Origin: Eubacteriaceae bacterium | GTDB taxonomy: Bacteria > Bacillota > Clostridia > Eubacteriales > Anaerofustaceae | Assembly: GCA_009782515.1 (NCBI GenBank) | Contig: WRIY01000008.1 | Span: forward strand, 1-64,000 | Reading direction: 5' to 3' | Length of the DNA stretch: 64,000 bases | Part shown: piece after piece, positions 8,069-17,100 of the stretch | How the letters are laid out: each line of letters opens with the position of its first letter | How positions within the stretch are numbered: position 1 is the stretch's first letter | Made by a program: the position numbers and the translations under genes | The notes under the pieces: model-generated | What the model was told of the DNA's origin: nothing | Seen by the model: only the letters and a program-made list of their open reading frames with translations | The model's database searches: none

Positions 8069-9307
8069 TTACTCCCAAGCTTCGGCAAGGGGCAGCCTTA
8101 TTTCGATCCGCAGCCCTCTTGGATCTGCGTTTTCAGCAGAAATCTCCCCGTTATGCTTCTCAAGTATTTTGGCGCAAATAGCAAGCCCCAGGCCGCTGCC
8201 ATCCCCCGGATTAGTCCTTGAGGCTTCCCCGCGGTAAAAAACATCAAAGAGCCTGTGCAGCTTGTCGGCTTTAACGCCCGGCCCGTCATCAGAGATCGCT
8301 ATGTGCGCCCATCCGTCGCTGGAGCTGCATGAAATTGCAGCTTTGCCAACTTCGTCTGTTTTGTATCTGGCGCTGTTTGAAATGATGTTTATAACCGCAT
8401 TTTTAAAGTTAACCTTGTCTACCATGCACTCAAGCCCTGTCTGTATGCCTGCATTTTCGATAATAAGCCCTTTTTGGCGGTATTCGTCAAAGGAGGATTC
8501 TATAATGCATAAGAGCTCTTTACCTATATCTGATCTCTCAAGCCTCAGAGGGTATTCATCTGTGTCCAACTTGCTGAATGTGAACAGCTGGTTGATTGTA
8601 TACTCCAGATCATCCGCCTTTTCTTTTATCGTAGAAAGGTAGCGGCTCTGCTTTTCCGGCGTTGGCGCAATGCCCTTTTCCAATCCCTCAACATAGGCTT
8701 TTATTGATGTAAGCGGAGTTCTGAGATCGTGTGATATGCCTGCAATAAGCTCCCGCCGGCTTTGCTCGTCCTTTTGCCGCGCTTCCACCATGTTATGGAG
8801 CTTTTCAGCCATATCGTTGAAATCCGTGCATACAGGCTCAAATTCATCTGCGTTTGAATATGCTATCCTGTACGTCAAATTCCCGTCCCTTATCTCATGC
8901 ACGCCTTCAGACAAGGTCATTATGGGGTGCATGATGCTTTTGTACATAAGCTTTGTCAAATACCTGTTTGTCAGAAACACAGCTGTGACCATTGCAGGCA
9001 TTGCAATGAATGGCAAAAACCTTGCCAGGCTGCTGTTGCTGCTGTGCAGTTCGCTGTTTGGCAAGCATACAATATAGCCCATTTGATCAGAAAAGTATAT
9101 GTCTGCTGTGCCGGCATGGCTGTATCCGGCTTTATTGATAGCGCTTAGATCCGACTTGTCCGCAAACAGGACCCGCTTTATATTCATGCTCTCTTTTGAC
9201 AAGTGTATGGTAATTGTCGCAAGCGTGAAGAAGAATGCAAGGGAAAGCATGATTGGCATGGCTACCATTAGTATATTCGATAGAAAGAGCCTTTTTTTTA
9301 TGCTCAT
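8069..9307 (-). CDS. Sensor histidine kinase
   Basis: The 412-residue membrane kinase has transmembrane helices at about residues 11-33 and 98-118 enclosing a short extracytoplasmic loop of about 65 residues. A HAMP linker (120-172) leads to a HisKA domain with His193 in AGISHDLRTPLTSI. The HATPase_c domain has an N box (INIISNSARY), G1 (ISDDGPGV) and G2 (GDGSGLGLAI). The gene is upstream of and co-directional with the response regulator. The small sensor loop gives no hint of the signal. Confidence 0.92.
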   Translation of the reverse strand: MSIKKRLFLSNILMVAMPIMLSLAFFFTLATITIHLSKESMNIKRVLFADKSDLSAINKAGYSHAGTADIYFSDQMGYIVCLPNSELHSSNSSLARFLPFIAMPAMVTAVFLTNRYLTKLMYKSIMHPIMTLSEGVHEIRDGNLTYRIAYSNADEFEPVCTDFNDMAEKLHNMVEARQKDEQSRRELIAGISHDLRTPLTSIKAYVEGLEKGIAPTPEKQSRYLSTIKEKADDLEYTINQLFTFSKLDTDEYPLRLERSDIGKELLCIIESSFDEYRQKGLIIENAGIQTGLECMVDKVNFKNAVINIISNSARYKTDEVGKAAISCSSSDGWAHIAISDDGPGVKADKLHRLFDVFYRGEASRTNPGDGSGLGLAICAKILEKHNGEISAENADPRGLRIEIRLPLAEAWE

Positions 9308-9699
9308 ATAAAAATGCCCCTGTAATTATTTGACGGGATATTGTGCATGCCCTGTTGGCGGCATAGCCGGTAAACAGATATAAAACTATGGCATGCAAAG
9401 TGCAGGCTACGCCGCCTCCTATGTATTTTACCAAAGGCGCGTTAATTGGCAGCTAAGATTCAATAAACAGAAAGTAAACAGGCTCATGCCTTATATTGCA
9501 AAATTCTTATAGGTTAAATTTTAGATTTTTATAATATTTTTGCATAAGTAATCACCAATAATGCACCATATAGCGTTCTATACTGCCATTTTTGTGTAGT
9601 ATAATTTTAATTCAAAGCTGAAATGGTTGTAAATCAGCTAAAGAAAAGGTATAAATATGTCATACGGGCATTAAGCCCATTATTAAGAGAGGGACAAAT
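9308..9699. other. Divergent intergenic region (kinase / opp operon)
   Basis: An AT-rich spacer of 392 bp between the minus-strand sensor kinase and the plus-strand opp operon. It carries the opp promoter and a small GGGC-attaa-GCCC hairpin at about 9667-9680 close to the oppA ribosome site. No gene is seen. Confidence 0.5.
9576..9605 (+). promoter_or_regulatory. Candidate promoter of the opp operon
   Basis: TTCTAT (9576-9581) and TATAAT (9600-9605) are 18 bp apart. The -10 box is perfect and the -35 box is weak. oppA starts about 95 nt downstream. Confidence 0.5.
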
Positions 9700-11349
9700 A
9701 TGGCACAAACAAAAAGAGCGCTTAGCGCCGCATTAGCCGTGCTGCTAATATTTTCATTGGCAGCATGTGGCGGTGGCAACACGCAAACAAGCGGAGGCGG
9801 AAGCACAAGCGATGCTCCAAAAATACTCAACATCCATATAGATGTAGAAGCGGCATCGCTTAGGCCCCAAATCGCTACTGACGGAACTTCATTCGAAGTT
9901 ATAGCAAGCTTCCTTGAAGGATTGTATAGCATCGATGGAGCAGGAACGCCTTACCCTTGCATAGCTGAGTCATATGAAATGGCAGATGATGGCCTTGAAT
10001 ACATTTTCAAGCTCAGGGACGCCCAGTGGTCAAACGGCGATCCTGTTACTGCGCATGACTTTGTCTTTGCATGGAGATTGGCTGTTGACCCTGAGACAGC
10101 AAGCGAATATGCCTACATAATCGATACGGCAGGCGTAAAAAACGCAGCTGAGATTGCAAATGGGGATATGGCTGTGGATAGCCTTGGCATTAGCGCCGTT
10201 GATGACAAGACTCTAAAGATAGAGCTTGCATTCCCGGTACCGTACTTCCTGCCTTTAATGAGCTTCCCGACATTCTACCCTGTAAACCAGAAATTCTATG
10301 AAGAATGCGGCGAAAACTTCGCTACTGCGCCGGAATACCTGCTGGCAAACGGCCCGTTTAAAGTTACATCTTTCCAGCAAATGGCGACTTCCATTGACCT
10401 TGTGAAGAATGAAACTTACTATAACGCTGATCAGGTGCTAATTGACGGGCTTCACTACCAGGTTATAAAAGATTCCCAGCAAGCAATGCTTTCATACCAG
10501 AATGGCGATTTGCACATAGCAACCCTTTCTGGCGAACAGTCAGAAAACTTTGCCTCTGATCCTGAATACACTCCAATAATGGCAGGATACCTATGGTTTA
10601 TCTCGCCGAACACTGAGGTAGAGGGCCTTGGCAATGTGAACCTGAGAAGAGCCATGGCGCTTTCATTCGACAAAAGCGCTATTGTAAACAACATTCTAAA
10701 GGATGGCTCAATAGTCGCTGACTTTGCGGTGCCGTCACAATTTGCTACCGGGCCGGACGGAAAAGACTACAGGGCAACATCCGCCACATACCTTTCTACC
10801 AATAAGGATCTTGCCAAAGAGTACTTCGAAACTGCGAAGGAAGAGCTCGGCATGGACACCTTCAGCTATGCAATGCTTGTGGAAGACACAGAATCTGCAC
10901 TGAATGTAGCCCAATTCCTCAAAGCGCAAATTGAGGAGAACCTGCCCGGCTTAACCATTGCCATTGAATCCATGCCAAAGGCAACGCGCCTTAACCGCAT
11001 GGAAGGAAAAGACTACGAGCTTGGCCTTACAAGATGGGGGCCTGACTATGCTGATCCAATGACTTACCTTGACCTTTGGATTACCGGCGCGCAGAACAAC
11101 TTCGGCAACTGGACAAACGCGCGCTACGATGAGATAATAGCTTCTGCAAAGAGCGGCGATCTGGCAGTTGACCCTGAAGCCCGCTGGGAAGCGCTAAAAG
11201 AAGCTGAAGCCATCATTATGGATGAAGCAGGAATCTTCCCGATATACCAAAAGGGCAATGCCGAGCTTGTAAAAAGCACAGTTAAAGGCATTGAATGGCA
11301 TTCTGTTGGCCTTAACAGGGTGTTTAAAAACGTAACGATCGCTGACTGA
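9700..11349 (+). CDS. oppA: Oligopeptide ABC transporter substrate-binding lipoprotein
   Basis: This 549-residue SBP_bac_5 family protein binds peptides (or a similar solute) outside the membrane. The signal peptide ends in a lipobox (LAAC, Cys23) followed by a Gly/Ser-rich linker. Family landmarks include the N-terminal DGTSFEVIASFLEGLYSID, YIFKLRDAQWSNGDPVTAHDFV and the C-terminal IFPIYQKGNAELVKSTVKGI. GAGAGGGAC precedes the ATG. It is the first gene of oppABCDF. A hairpin after it may raise its dosage over the rest of the operon. Opp proteins of this class also carry other oligomers, so the exact ligand is not certain. Confidence 0.9.
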   Translation: MAQTKRALSAALAVLLIFSLAACGGGNTQTSGGGSTSDAPKILNIHIDVEAASLRPQIATDGTSFEVIASFLEGLYSIDGAGTPYPCIAESYEMADDGLEYIFKLRDAQWSNGDPVTAHDFVFAWRLAVDPETASEYAYIIDTAGVKNAAEIANGDMAVDSLGISAVDDKTLKIELAFPVPYFLPLMSFPTFYPVNQKFYEECGENFATAPEYLLANGPFKVTSFQQMATSIDLVKNETYYNADQVLIDGLHYQVIKDSQQAMLSYQNGDLHIATLSGEQSENFASDPEYTPIMAGYLWFISPNTEVEGLGNVNLRRAMALSFDKSAIVNNILKDGSIVADFAVPSQFATGPDGKDYRATSATYLSTNKDLAKEYFETAKEELGMDTFSYAMLVEDTESALNVAQFLKAQIEENLPGLTIAIESMPKATRLNRMEGKDYELGLTRWGPDYADPMTYLDLWITGAQNNFGNWTNARYDEIIASAKSGDLAVDPEARWEALKEAEAIIMDEAGIFPIYQKGNAELVKSTVKGIEWHSVGLNRVFKNVTIAD

Positions 11350-11365
11350 AGCGAATTTTAATTAT

Positions 11366-11395
11366 AAAAGCCGCGCCGGCCCGGTGCGGCTTTTC
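11366..11395 (+). terminator. Partial terminator between oppA and oppB
   Basis: A GC-rich stem (AAGCCGC / GCGGCTT) is followed only by TTTTCGTG. Such leaky hairpins after binding-protein genes usually reduce read-through, so oppA would be made in excess. Confidence 0.6.
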
Positions 11396-11403
11396 GTGAG
11401 ATT

Positions 11404-12339
11404 ATGGCTAAATACATTGCTAAACGCTCAGCATTGGCTGTAGCTACGCTGATTGCAATAATACTGCTTTTATTTTTGCTGCTTGAGCTAATGCCCGGAT
11501 CCCCATTTAACATCGATAAAGTGCCTTTTGACACAAGGGCAATGATCATGGAGCATTACGGGCTTGACCGCCCTGTAATGGAGAGATTTGCAAAATACCT
11601 GGCAAATATGCTAAAGGGCGACTTTGGCATAAGCTATTCGCTATCCAAGAAAACTCCCATAACAGCCCTGCTCGCAATCCGCCTTCCTGTTTCTATTCGT
11701 TTAGGCGTTCAGGCAGTGCTGCTTGGCACGATATTTGGCTTGGCCCTTGGCATGGCGGCAGCTATATGGCATGGCAAAGCAATGGATACGATCGCAACGG
11801 TTGTATCCGTGCTGGGCGTCAGCTTGCCAAGCTACGTATTTGCGCTTACCCTGAGCTATTTCGCAGGATTCAGGTTTCAACTGGCGCCTATGCTCTACCA
11901 GGCATCAAGCCCGATTTATTCATCAGTTCTTCCAACCATTTCACTGTCGATGTTTACTATAGCCACAGTAGCGCGCTTTACAAGAACAGAGCTGCTTGAA
12001 ATTCTCGGCTCTGATTATATGCTGTTTGCTGAAAGCAAAGGGATTTCCGGCGCTGCTCTGTTTTTCAGGCATGCTCTTAGAAATGCGCTAATACCCATAA
12101 TTACAGTGCTTGCGCCATTAATCGTAGCCCTTATGACAGGCAGCCTTGTAGTTGAGCGGATATTTTCCATTCCCGGCATAGGCAGCCTGCTTGTATCTGC
12201 TATACAGGCAAATGACTATAATGTTATCATAGCGCTTTCATTCATTTACTCTGCTATGTATATTTTTATAATGCTTGTGCTTGACATCCTGTACGGAATC
12301 ATAGACCCCAGAATTCGCATCACGAAAGAAGGCGAATAA
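11404..12339 (+). CDS. oppB: Oligopeptide ABC transporter permease OppB
   Basis: This inner-membrane permease has 311 residues and six predicted helices. The N-terminal motif (LLLLELMPGSPF...GLDRPVMERFAKYL) is typical of OppB/DppB. The cytoplasmic EAA loop (LLEILGSDYMLFAESKGISG...HALRNALIPI) contacts the ATPases. It pairs with OppC; the two genes overlap by one base (TAATG). It starts 54 nt after oppA. Confidence 0.92.
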   Translation: MAKYIAKRSALAVATLIAIILLLFLLLELMPGSPFNIDKVPFDTRAMIMEHYGLDRPVMERFAKYLANMLKGDFGISYSLSKKTPITALLAIRLPVSIRLGVQAVLLGTIFGLALGMAAAIWHGKAMDTIATVVSVLGVSLPSYVFALTLSYFAGFRFQLAPMLYQASSPIYSSVLPTISLSMFTIATVARFTRTELLEILGSDYMLFAESKGISGAALFFRHALRNALIPIITVLAPLIVALMTGSLVVERIFSIPGIGSLLVSAIQANDYNVIIALSFIYSAMYIFIMLVLDILYGIIDPRIRITKEGE

Positions 12340-13370
12340 TGCAGGCAGAATTCAAAGAAAACGACTTTGAGCTATCGGGCAAAGACATTTTGGCAGACCA
12401 TGCAGATTTTGCCTCTGAGCCGATATGGAAAGACATTCTATATAGATTTTACAAAAGAAAAATCAACATCGTCTGCCTGAGCGTAATACTCTTTGTTATT
12501 TTTATGGCTATCGTCGGCCCTTACCTTAGCGGCAGAACATACGAAGCCCAAATAATCGAGCACCAAAACCTTGCACCAAGAGTGCAGGGGCTTGAAAAGC
12601 TTGGAATCTTTGATGGCTCAGAAAAGATTCACTATTCAAATGGCACTTCTGCCAAGGTAAATAAGTACCGGGCAAGAGATGATCTCAGCAACGTTTATTA
12701 TTGGTTCGGCACTGATGTTTTGGGAAGGGATATTTTTACTAGAGTCTGGATGGGAGCCAGAATATCCTTATACATTGCATTTGTCGCAGTTATCATTGAT
12801 ATAGCTTTCGGGCTGACTTACGGCCTTGTTTCCGGCTTTGTCGGGGGCGCAATTGACAGCGTTATGCAAAGAACTGTAGAAATTATCAATGGCATACCCA
12901 ACCTCATCATTGTAACGCTGCTTATAATAGCGCTTAAGCCGGGCCTGTTTACTATAACTCTGGCCCTTATGCTTACAGGCTGGATTGGCATGTCAAGGAT
13001 AGCAAGGGCCCAAGCGCTCAGGATTAAGGAGATGGAGTACCTGCTGGCTTCGAGATCGCTTGGAGCAAGGGCCGTGCGGCTGATATTTGTTGAAATACTG
13101 CCAAACACGATTGGCCAGATTATTACCAATATGATGTTTTCGATACCGAATGCTATTTTTACAGAAGCTTTCCTTGCATTCATCGGGCTTGGAGTGCCAC
13201 TGCCAATGGCATCGCTGGGCAGCCTTATAGCGGATGCCTTTAAATCTCTTACGACGCATCCGTATATGATTTCATTTCCTGTAGGCGTGCTTGTCCTGCT
13301 CATGCTGAGCTTTAATATTTTGGCAGACGGGCTGCGCGACGCCTTTGACCCTACAATGAAGGAGCGGTGA
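12339..13370 (+). CDS. oppC: Oligopeptide ABC transporter permease OppC
   Basis: The second permease has 343 residues, with the longer cytoplasmic N-terminus and the first helix (VCLSVILFVIFMAIVGPYL) characteristic of OppC. The periplasmic loop ends in FGTDVLGRDIFTRVWMGARISL, a DppC/OppC signature. The EAA loop EMEYLLASRSLGARAVRLIF is present. It is translationally coupled to oppB and followed after 4 nt by oppD. Confidence 0.92.
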   Translation: MQAEFKENDFELSGKDILADHADFASEPIWKDILYRFYKRKINIVCLSVILFVIFMAIVGPYLSGRTYEAQIIEHQNLAPRVQGLEKLGIFDGSEKIHYSNGTSAKVNKYRARDDLSNVYYWFGTDVLGRDIFTRVWMGARISLYIAFVAVIIDIAFGLTYGLVSGFVGGAIDSVMQRTVEIINGIPNLIIVTLLIIALKPGLFTITLALMLTGWIGMSRIARAQALRIKEMEYLLASRSLGARAVRLIFVEILPNTIGQIITNMMFSIPNAIFTEAFLAFIGLGVPLPMASLGSLIADAFKSLTTHPYMISFPVGVLVLLMLSFNILADGLRDAFDPTMKER

Positions 13371-13374
13371 GGCA

Positions 13375-14430
13375 ATGAGCGACTTAATTCTTGAGGTAAA
13401 GGGCCTGAAAGTTTCATTTGCCACAAAAGCAGGCAGCGTTAATGCGATTAGAGGCGTTGACTTGGAGCTTCCCAGAGGGAAAACGCTGGCAATAGTGGGG
13501 GAGTCCGGCAGCGGAAAGTCTGTTACTGCAAAAGCTATCATGGGCATACTTTCCTCCAACGGGGCAATAGACAGCGGCGAGATTTTGTTCACGCCCAAAG
13601 GGGAAGGCACGCTCAGCCTTGAAAAGCTCTCAAAGAAGCAGTTTCGCAAAACAGTAAACGGAACGCTTATATCAATGGTTTTTCAAGATCCCATGACCAG
13701 CCTTGACCCGACAATGTCAATAGGAAAGCAGATAATAGAGGGCATTCTTGCCCACCAAAAAGTTTCCAGGGCAGAAGCAAACAGGCAGGCTGTTGAGCTT
13801 TTAAGGCTTGTTGAGATAGCTGAGCCCGAAAAGAGGATGAAGAACTACCCCCACCAGCTCTCCGGCGGCATGAGGCAAAGGGTAGTAATAGCAATAGCGA
13901 TTTCCAACAGCCCTCAGCTGCTTATATGCGATGAGCCAACTACTGCGCTTGACGTTACAATACAGGCCAAAATACTCGACATTATCAGATCAATTCAGGA
14001 AAGCATGGGCATATCAACTATATATATCACGCATGATCTTGGCGTAGTAGCCAATGTTGCTGATTTTGTAGCTGTTATGTATGCCGGCAAGATCGTTGAA
14101 AAAGGCACTGCAGACGAAGTGTTTTATGATCCCCGCCATCCGTACACATGGGGGCTGCTTTCAGCAATGCCATCAATCGATGTAAAGGAAGAAGAGCTCT
14201 ATACAATACCAGGAAGCCCGCCAAGCCTAATTGGGGAAGTTATTGGAGACGCTTTCGCTCCAAGGAACGCATACAGCCTGAACATAGACAGCCGCATTGA
14301 GCCGCCTATGTTCAAAGTCAGCCAGACCCACAGCGCTGCGACATGGCTGCTGCATGAGAGCGCTCCAAAAATAGGGCCGCCAAAGGCACTGGCAGAAAGG
14401 CTTGAAATTATGAGGCGGCGAAATGGCTAG
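13375..14430 (+). CDS. oppD: Oligopeptide ABC transporter ATP-binding protein OppD
   Basis: The 351-residue ATPase has Walker A GESGSGKS, signature LSGGMRQR, Walker B LLICDEPTTALD and the switch His in YITHDLGVV. The C-terminal oligopeptide-transporter extension follows (HPYTWGLLSAMPS ... PGSPPSL) but is altered: the Cys-rich iron-sulfur-like segment usual in OppD is replaced by APRNAYSLNIDSR, so the Cys residues are missing. GGAGCGGTGAGG precedes the start. It overlaps oppF by 8 nt. Confidence 0.9.
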   Translation: MSDLILEVKGLKVSFATKAGSVNAIRGVDLELPRGKTLAIVGESGSGKSVTAKAIMGILSSNGAIDSGEILFTPKGEGTLSLEKLSKKQFRKTVNGTLISMVFQDPMTSLDPTMSIGKQIIEGILAHQKVSRAEANRQAVELLRLVEIAEPEKRMKNYPHQLSGGMRQRVVIAIAISNSPQLLICDEPTTALDVTIQAKILDIIRSIQESMGISTIYITHDLGVVANVADFVAVMYAGKIVEKGTADEVFYDPRHPYTWGLLSAMPSIDVKEEELYTIPGSPPSLIGEVIGDAFAPRNAYSLNIDSRIEPPMFKVSQTHSAATWLLHESAPKIGPPKALAERLEIMRRRNG

Positions 14431-15352
14431 CGAACCGATACTTGCTATCAATAACCTGCACCAGCACTTCAGGGTAAGCAGATCTAATACCGTAAAGGCT
14501 GTTAACGGTGTTTCATTTAATATTTTTGCCGGCGAGACTTATGGTCTGGTAGGGGAGTCCGGCAGCGGAAAGTCAACTATTGGAAGATGCGCTATAAGGC
14601 TGTATAAGCCTACAAGCGGAAGCATTTCCTTTTGTGGCCAGGACATATCATCAAAGCTCTCAAAGCCGGCCTCAGAGAGCCTGAGAAGCAGCATGCAGAT
14701 GGTGTTTCAAGATCCCATGTCATCGCTGAACCCTCGCAAAAAGGCATCTGATATCGTCGGTGAAGGCCTTGACATACATAAGCTGTACTCTTCAAAGGCC
14801 GAAAGGGATGAAAAAATCATTGAGATGCTTGAGCTTGTCGGCCTGTCAAAAGAGCACGCTGACCGCTATCCGCACCAGTTCTCGGGAGGGCAGCGCCAAA
14901 GGCTGGGCATTGCCAGGGCTCTTATCATAAAGCCGAAGCTTGTCATATGCGACGAAGCCATAAGCGCCCTTGATGTTTCAATACAAGCCCAGATAGTCAA
15001 CCTCTTAAAGAGGCTGCAAAAGTGGGCAGGCACTGCATACCTTTTTATTGCCCATGATCTGTCAATGGTGAAATATGTCTCTGATCGGATAGGCGTTTTG
15101 CACCTCGGCTACCTTGTTGAATCAGGGACAACCCGGGAGATCTTTGAGCAGCCCATACACCCTTACACAAAGAGCCTGCTTTCCGCTATACCAATAGCTG
15201 ATCCGGCAGCTGAAAAGGGAAGGGCAGCAATCTCATACGATTACGCCTCAAGCGGCATATCCTATGAAGACGGCGATGACAGGCTTGTCGGCGGAACGCA
15301 TTATGTGCGCGCTACAGAGCCTGAGTTTGCCCTGTGGGCTGGCAGTAAATAA
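14423..15352 (+). CDS. oppF: Oligopeptide ABC transporter ATP-binding protein OppF
   Basis: The 309-residue second ATPase has Walker A GESGSGKST, the Q loop VFQDPMSSLNPR, signature FSGGQRQRLGIARAL, Walker B LVICDEAISALD and FIAHDLSMV. The C-terminal HPYTKSLLSAIP motif is typical of OppF. It forms the heterodimer with OppD that powers OppBC. Last gene of the operon, it is followed by a terminator. Confidence 0.92.
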   Translation: MASEPILAINNLHQHFRVSRSNTVKAVNGVSFNIFAGETYGLVGESGSGKSTIGRCAIRLYKPTSGSISFCGQDISSKLSKPASESLRSSMQMVFQDPMSSLNPRKKASDIVGEGLDIHKLYSSKAERDEKIIEMLELVGLSKEHADRYPHQFSGGQRQRLGIARALIIKPKLVICDEAISALDVSIQAQIVNLLKRLQKWAGTAYLFIAHDLSMVKYVSDRIGVLHLGYLVESGTTREIFEQPIHPYTKSLLSAIPIADPAAEKGRAAISYDYASSGISYEDGDDRLVGGTHYVRATEPEFALWAGSK

Positions 15353-15366
15353 CAGGCAATTTAATA

Positions 15367-15410
15367 AAGCCCCCGAATGCTTTTTTGAAGAGCAAGGAGG
15401 GCTTTTATAT
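15367..15410 (+). terminator. Terminator of the opp operon
   Basis: AAGCCC and GGGCTT pair across about 26 nt and are followed by TTATATT. The hairpin reaches into the 3' end of the convergent kinase-like gene. Confidence 0.6.
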
Positions 15411-16244
15411 TGCATCGCCTTTGCCGAATCTGTTCACTCTGTCCAACATGAAATCGCAGCACCCCAATTTTTTTGTGGCTTCATAGAATGCTTTGCTCTT
15501 TGCTTTTGCCTCAAGCGAATTGGCCAGTTCAGGGTAGTCGCGCTGCATACACTCGTATAACACTTCAAAGGGAAAGCCGCCAAAAGGAAAGCTGCTGGAG
15601 CCATAATAGTGAAAAGCAGATCCCTCGCGCATAAACTTCATATGCTTTTGAATGCAAAATTCATTGTCATAAAGTGGCAGCAGCGCTGTGATTGCCGGCC
15701 GCCCATCGATTTCAAGCAAGTAGTTTCTGGAATTTCTGCCGGGGTTATCAGTGATGCAGTCAAAGTACATCATCTTCACAATGCTGTGCTCGACTTGTTG
15801 CGGCAAGTATGGCAGCATGCCTTGAAATGAAAGCTCATCCGGGTATCCAAATACCGGACTGCCCGGCGCTGAATTCTTATAGTTAAACAGCTTGCCGCAT
15901 TTATCCAGAGAGCTTGCGGTAATAATGTGGCCGCTGTAGCCGGATCTGACATCAAGGCTGATGCAGCCGCTTTTCCCGAACAGCTCACCAATAAGGATTT
16001 TGGCACATGGTATATCAAGTGCGGCTGCAATTTTGCTCGCCGCGTATTCGTAGTATGAAGGGCTGTGCTCTTGCCCTCGTGCCTTAAAGAAACCTTCCCG
16101 CTCGGGCTTAAAAAAGCCGGTTTCATTTGTTGCAGCATTTGCCACCAGGCACATGTTGCGGGTTGTGCCCATGCCTTCGATTCCAATAATTTTCCATTGC
16201 TCTGGCATTATCATGTCTTTGCCATCAAGCCACTTCATATTCAT
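15405..16244 (-). CDS. HipA-like kinase with substituted catalytic residue
   Basis: The 279-residue protein (277 if it starts at the better spaced ATG at 16238) resembles the core of HipA-fold Ser/Thr kinases. It has a nucleotide-binding Lys in TGFFKPER (residues 44-50), EYAASKIAAALDIPCAKI, the catalytic loop FDCITDNPGRNSRNYLL (161-177) and the metal-binding Asp in LLPLYDNEF (193). The usual loop is (T/N)xDRHxxN. Here the aligned residues read P-G-R-N-S-R-N, so the catalytic Asp is Gly169 and the His is Asn. The codon is GGC. Either Asp166 has taken over or the protein is a pseudokinase. Its start overlaps the stop of the upstream partner gene (ATGA). In HipA systems such kinases modify tRNA synthetases; the target here is unknown. 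Confidence 0.6.
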   Translation of the reverse strand: MNMKWLDGKDMIMPEQWKIIGIEGMGTTRNMCLVANAATNETGFFKPEREGFFKARGQEHSPSYYEYAASKIAAALDIPCAKILIGELFGKSGCISLDVRSGYSGHIITASSLDKCGKLFNYKNSAPGSPVFGYPDELSFQGMLPYLPQQVEHSIVKMMYFDCITDNPGRNSRNYLLEIDGRPAITALLPLYDNEFCIQKHMKFMREGSAFHYYGSSSFPFGGFPFEVLYECMQRDYPELANSLEAKAKSKAFYEATKKLGCCDFMLDRVNRFGKGDAI

Positions 16245-16663
16245 GCCCCCTCACAGCCGGAACAGGCCGCCTTTGCCGGCAATTGCTTATAAATATAAAA
16301 TATCTGGTGCGAATCGCATAAAGGAAGATCGCTGTACCCGAGAGCCTCATGCTGGTTGATTAGGCATTCCAGCAAGTCCCATTCGTTATACTTTGCAATC
16401 CCGAACTGCTCTGATAATTTTTTTGCTCTCCATGTGCCCTTCTTAGGGATTAGGCGGCCGAAGATGCTCTTTTTCACTTTCCTGTTGCTATAGCCGGGCG
16501 AATTGCTGTCCAGGCCTGGTATTAGCGTTAGCCATGTATGCTGATCGCCTTTATCAGCCGAATAGCTGAAACGGTATTTTCTTATTCCTATGCGCTCCAG
16601 CTCTCCTATTGCCAGCGGCCCGTTGCCTATGTCCTTTGACATCAGAAAGTACTTGTTTGCCAT
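16241..16663 (-). CDS. Small partner of the HipA-like kinase (possible HipS-like N-terminal module)
   Basis: The 140-residue protein starts MANKYFLMSKDIGNGPLAIG, reminiscent of the NKYFLMHKDIPV opening of Bacillota HipA-type proteins. It ends CSGCEGA. It is coupled by a 4-bp ATGA overlap to the kinase-like gene. Split systems such as HipBST keep the N-subdomain of HipA on a separate polypeptide that acts as antitoxin, and this pair could be of that kind. I see no HTH (HipB-like) gene beside it. The start is set by GGAGG five bases before the ATG at 16663. The role is inferred from the layout. Confidence 0.45.
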   Translation of the reverse strand: MANKYFLMSKDIGNGPLAIGELERIGIRKYRFSYSADKGDQHTWLTLIPGLDSNSPGYSNRKVKKSIFGRLIPKKGTWRAKKLSEQFGIAKYNEWDLLECLINQHEALGYSDLPLCDSHQIFYIYKQLPAKAACSGCEGA

Positions 16664-16803
16664 TTTAGCCTCCATTTGCCCGATGCAAGCATTGCTTAAG
16701 CACAGGCTGTTGCTGTATACATGCTATCAGGCAGTGTTAAACTTGCATCACCGTTAAGAGTAAACTCCCAGAGCCAAAAATGTATCTAGGAATTAAACTT
16801 TGA

Positions 16804-16836
16804 TCTCGTTTATTTGCGCGAAGCGAATAAACGAGA
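16804..16836. repeat. Perfect 11-bp inverted repeat (long hairpin)
   Basis: TCTCGTTTATT and AATAAACGAGA flank an 11-nt centre that can pair further (GCGC/GCG). There is no T-run on either side, so it does not look like a terminator. It lies in the spacer (16664-17100) between divergent genes, which otherwise holds only the promoter of the next gene. Confidence 0.6.
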
Positions 16837-16966
16837 ATTCACTGCATAGGCAACCGCTTGCCGGCTTGATAGCCTGCTGCAAACCTGGCGCTTTGAACAG
16901 TATTTCAGCGTGCGCTGTTTTCAGCCGGATGCCCGGCTATGGCACAAGCCATAATGTAAGCCGGTA

Positions 16967-16995
16967 TTACTGTTTTGTACGAAATAGAGTATAAT
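16967..16995 (+). promoter_or_regulatory. Candidate promoter of URO-D family gene 1
   Basis: TTACTG (16967-16972) and TATAAT (16990-16995) are 17 bp apart, about 105 nt before the start codon. Confidence 0.5.
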
Positions 16996-17100
16996 CAAGC
17001 CAGTTGCTAAGCACGGCTTCAAGCCTTTGAAGCTGGCACCGGTTGCGGTTAAATTTGCACGGCACGAAGGCTTAAAATGTATTTATCAAGGGAGAATAAA

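Noticed and set aside
9346-9360. 15-mer CATGCCCTGTTGGCG repeated at 54097-54111
   Set aside because: One shared 15-mer is expected by chance in 64 kb compared with itself on both strands. No shared context.
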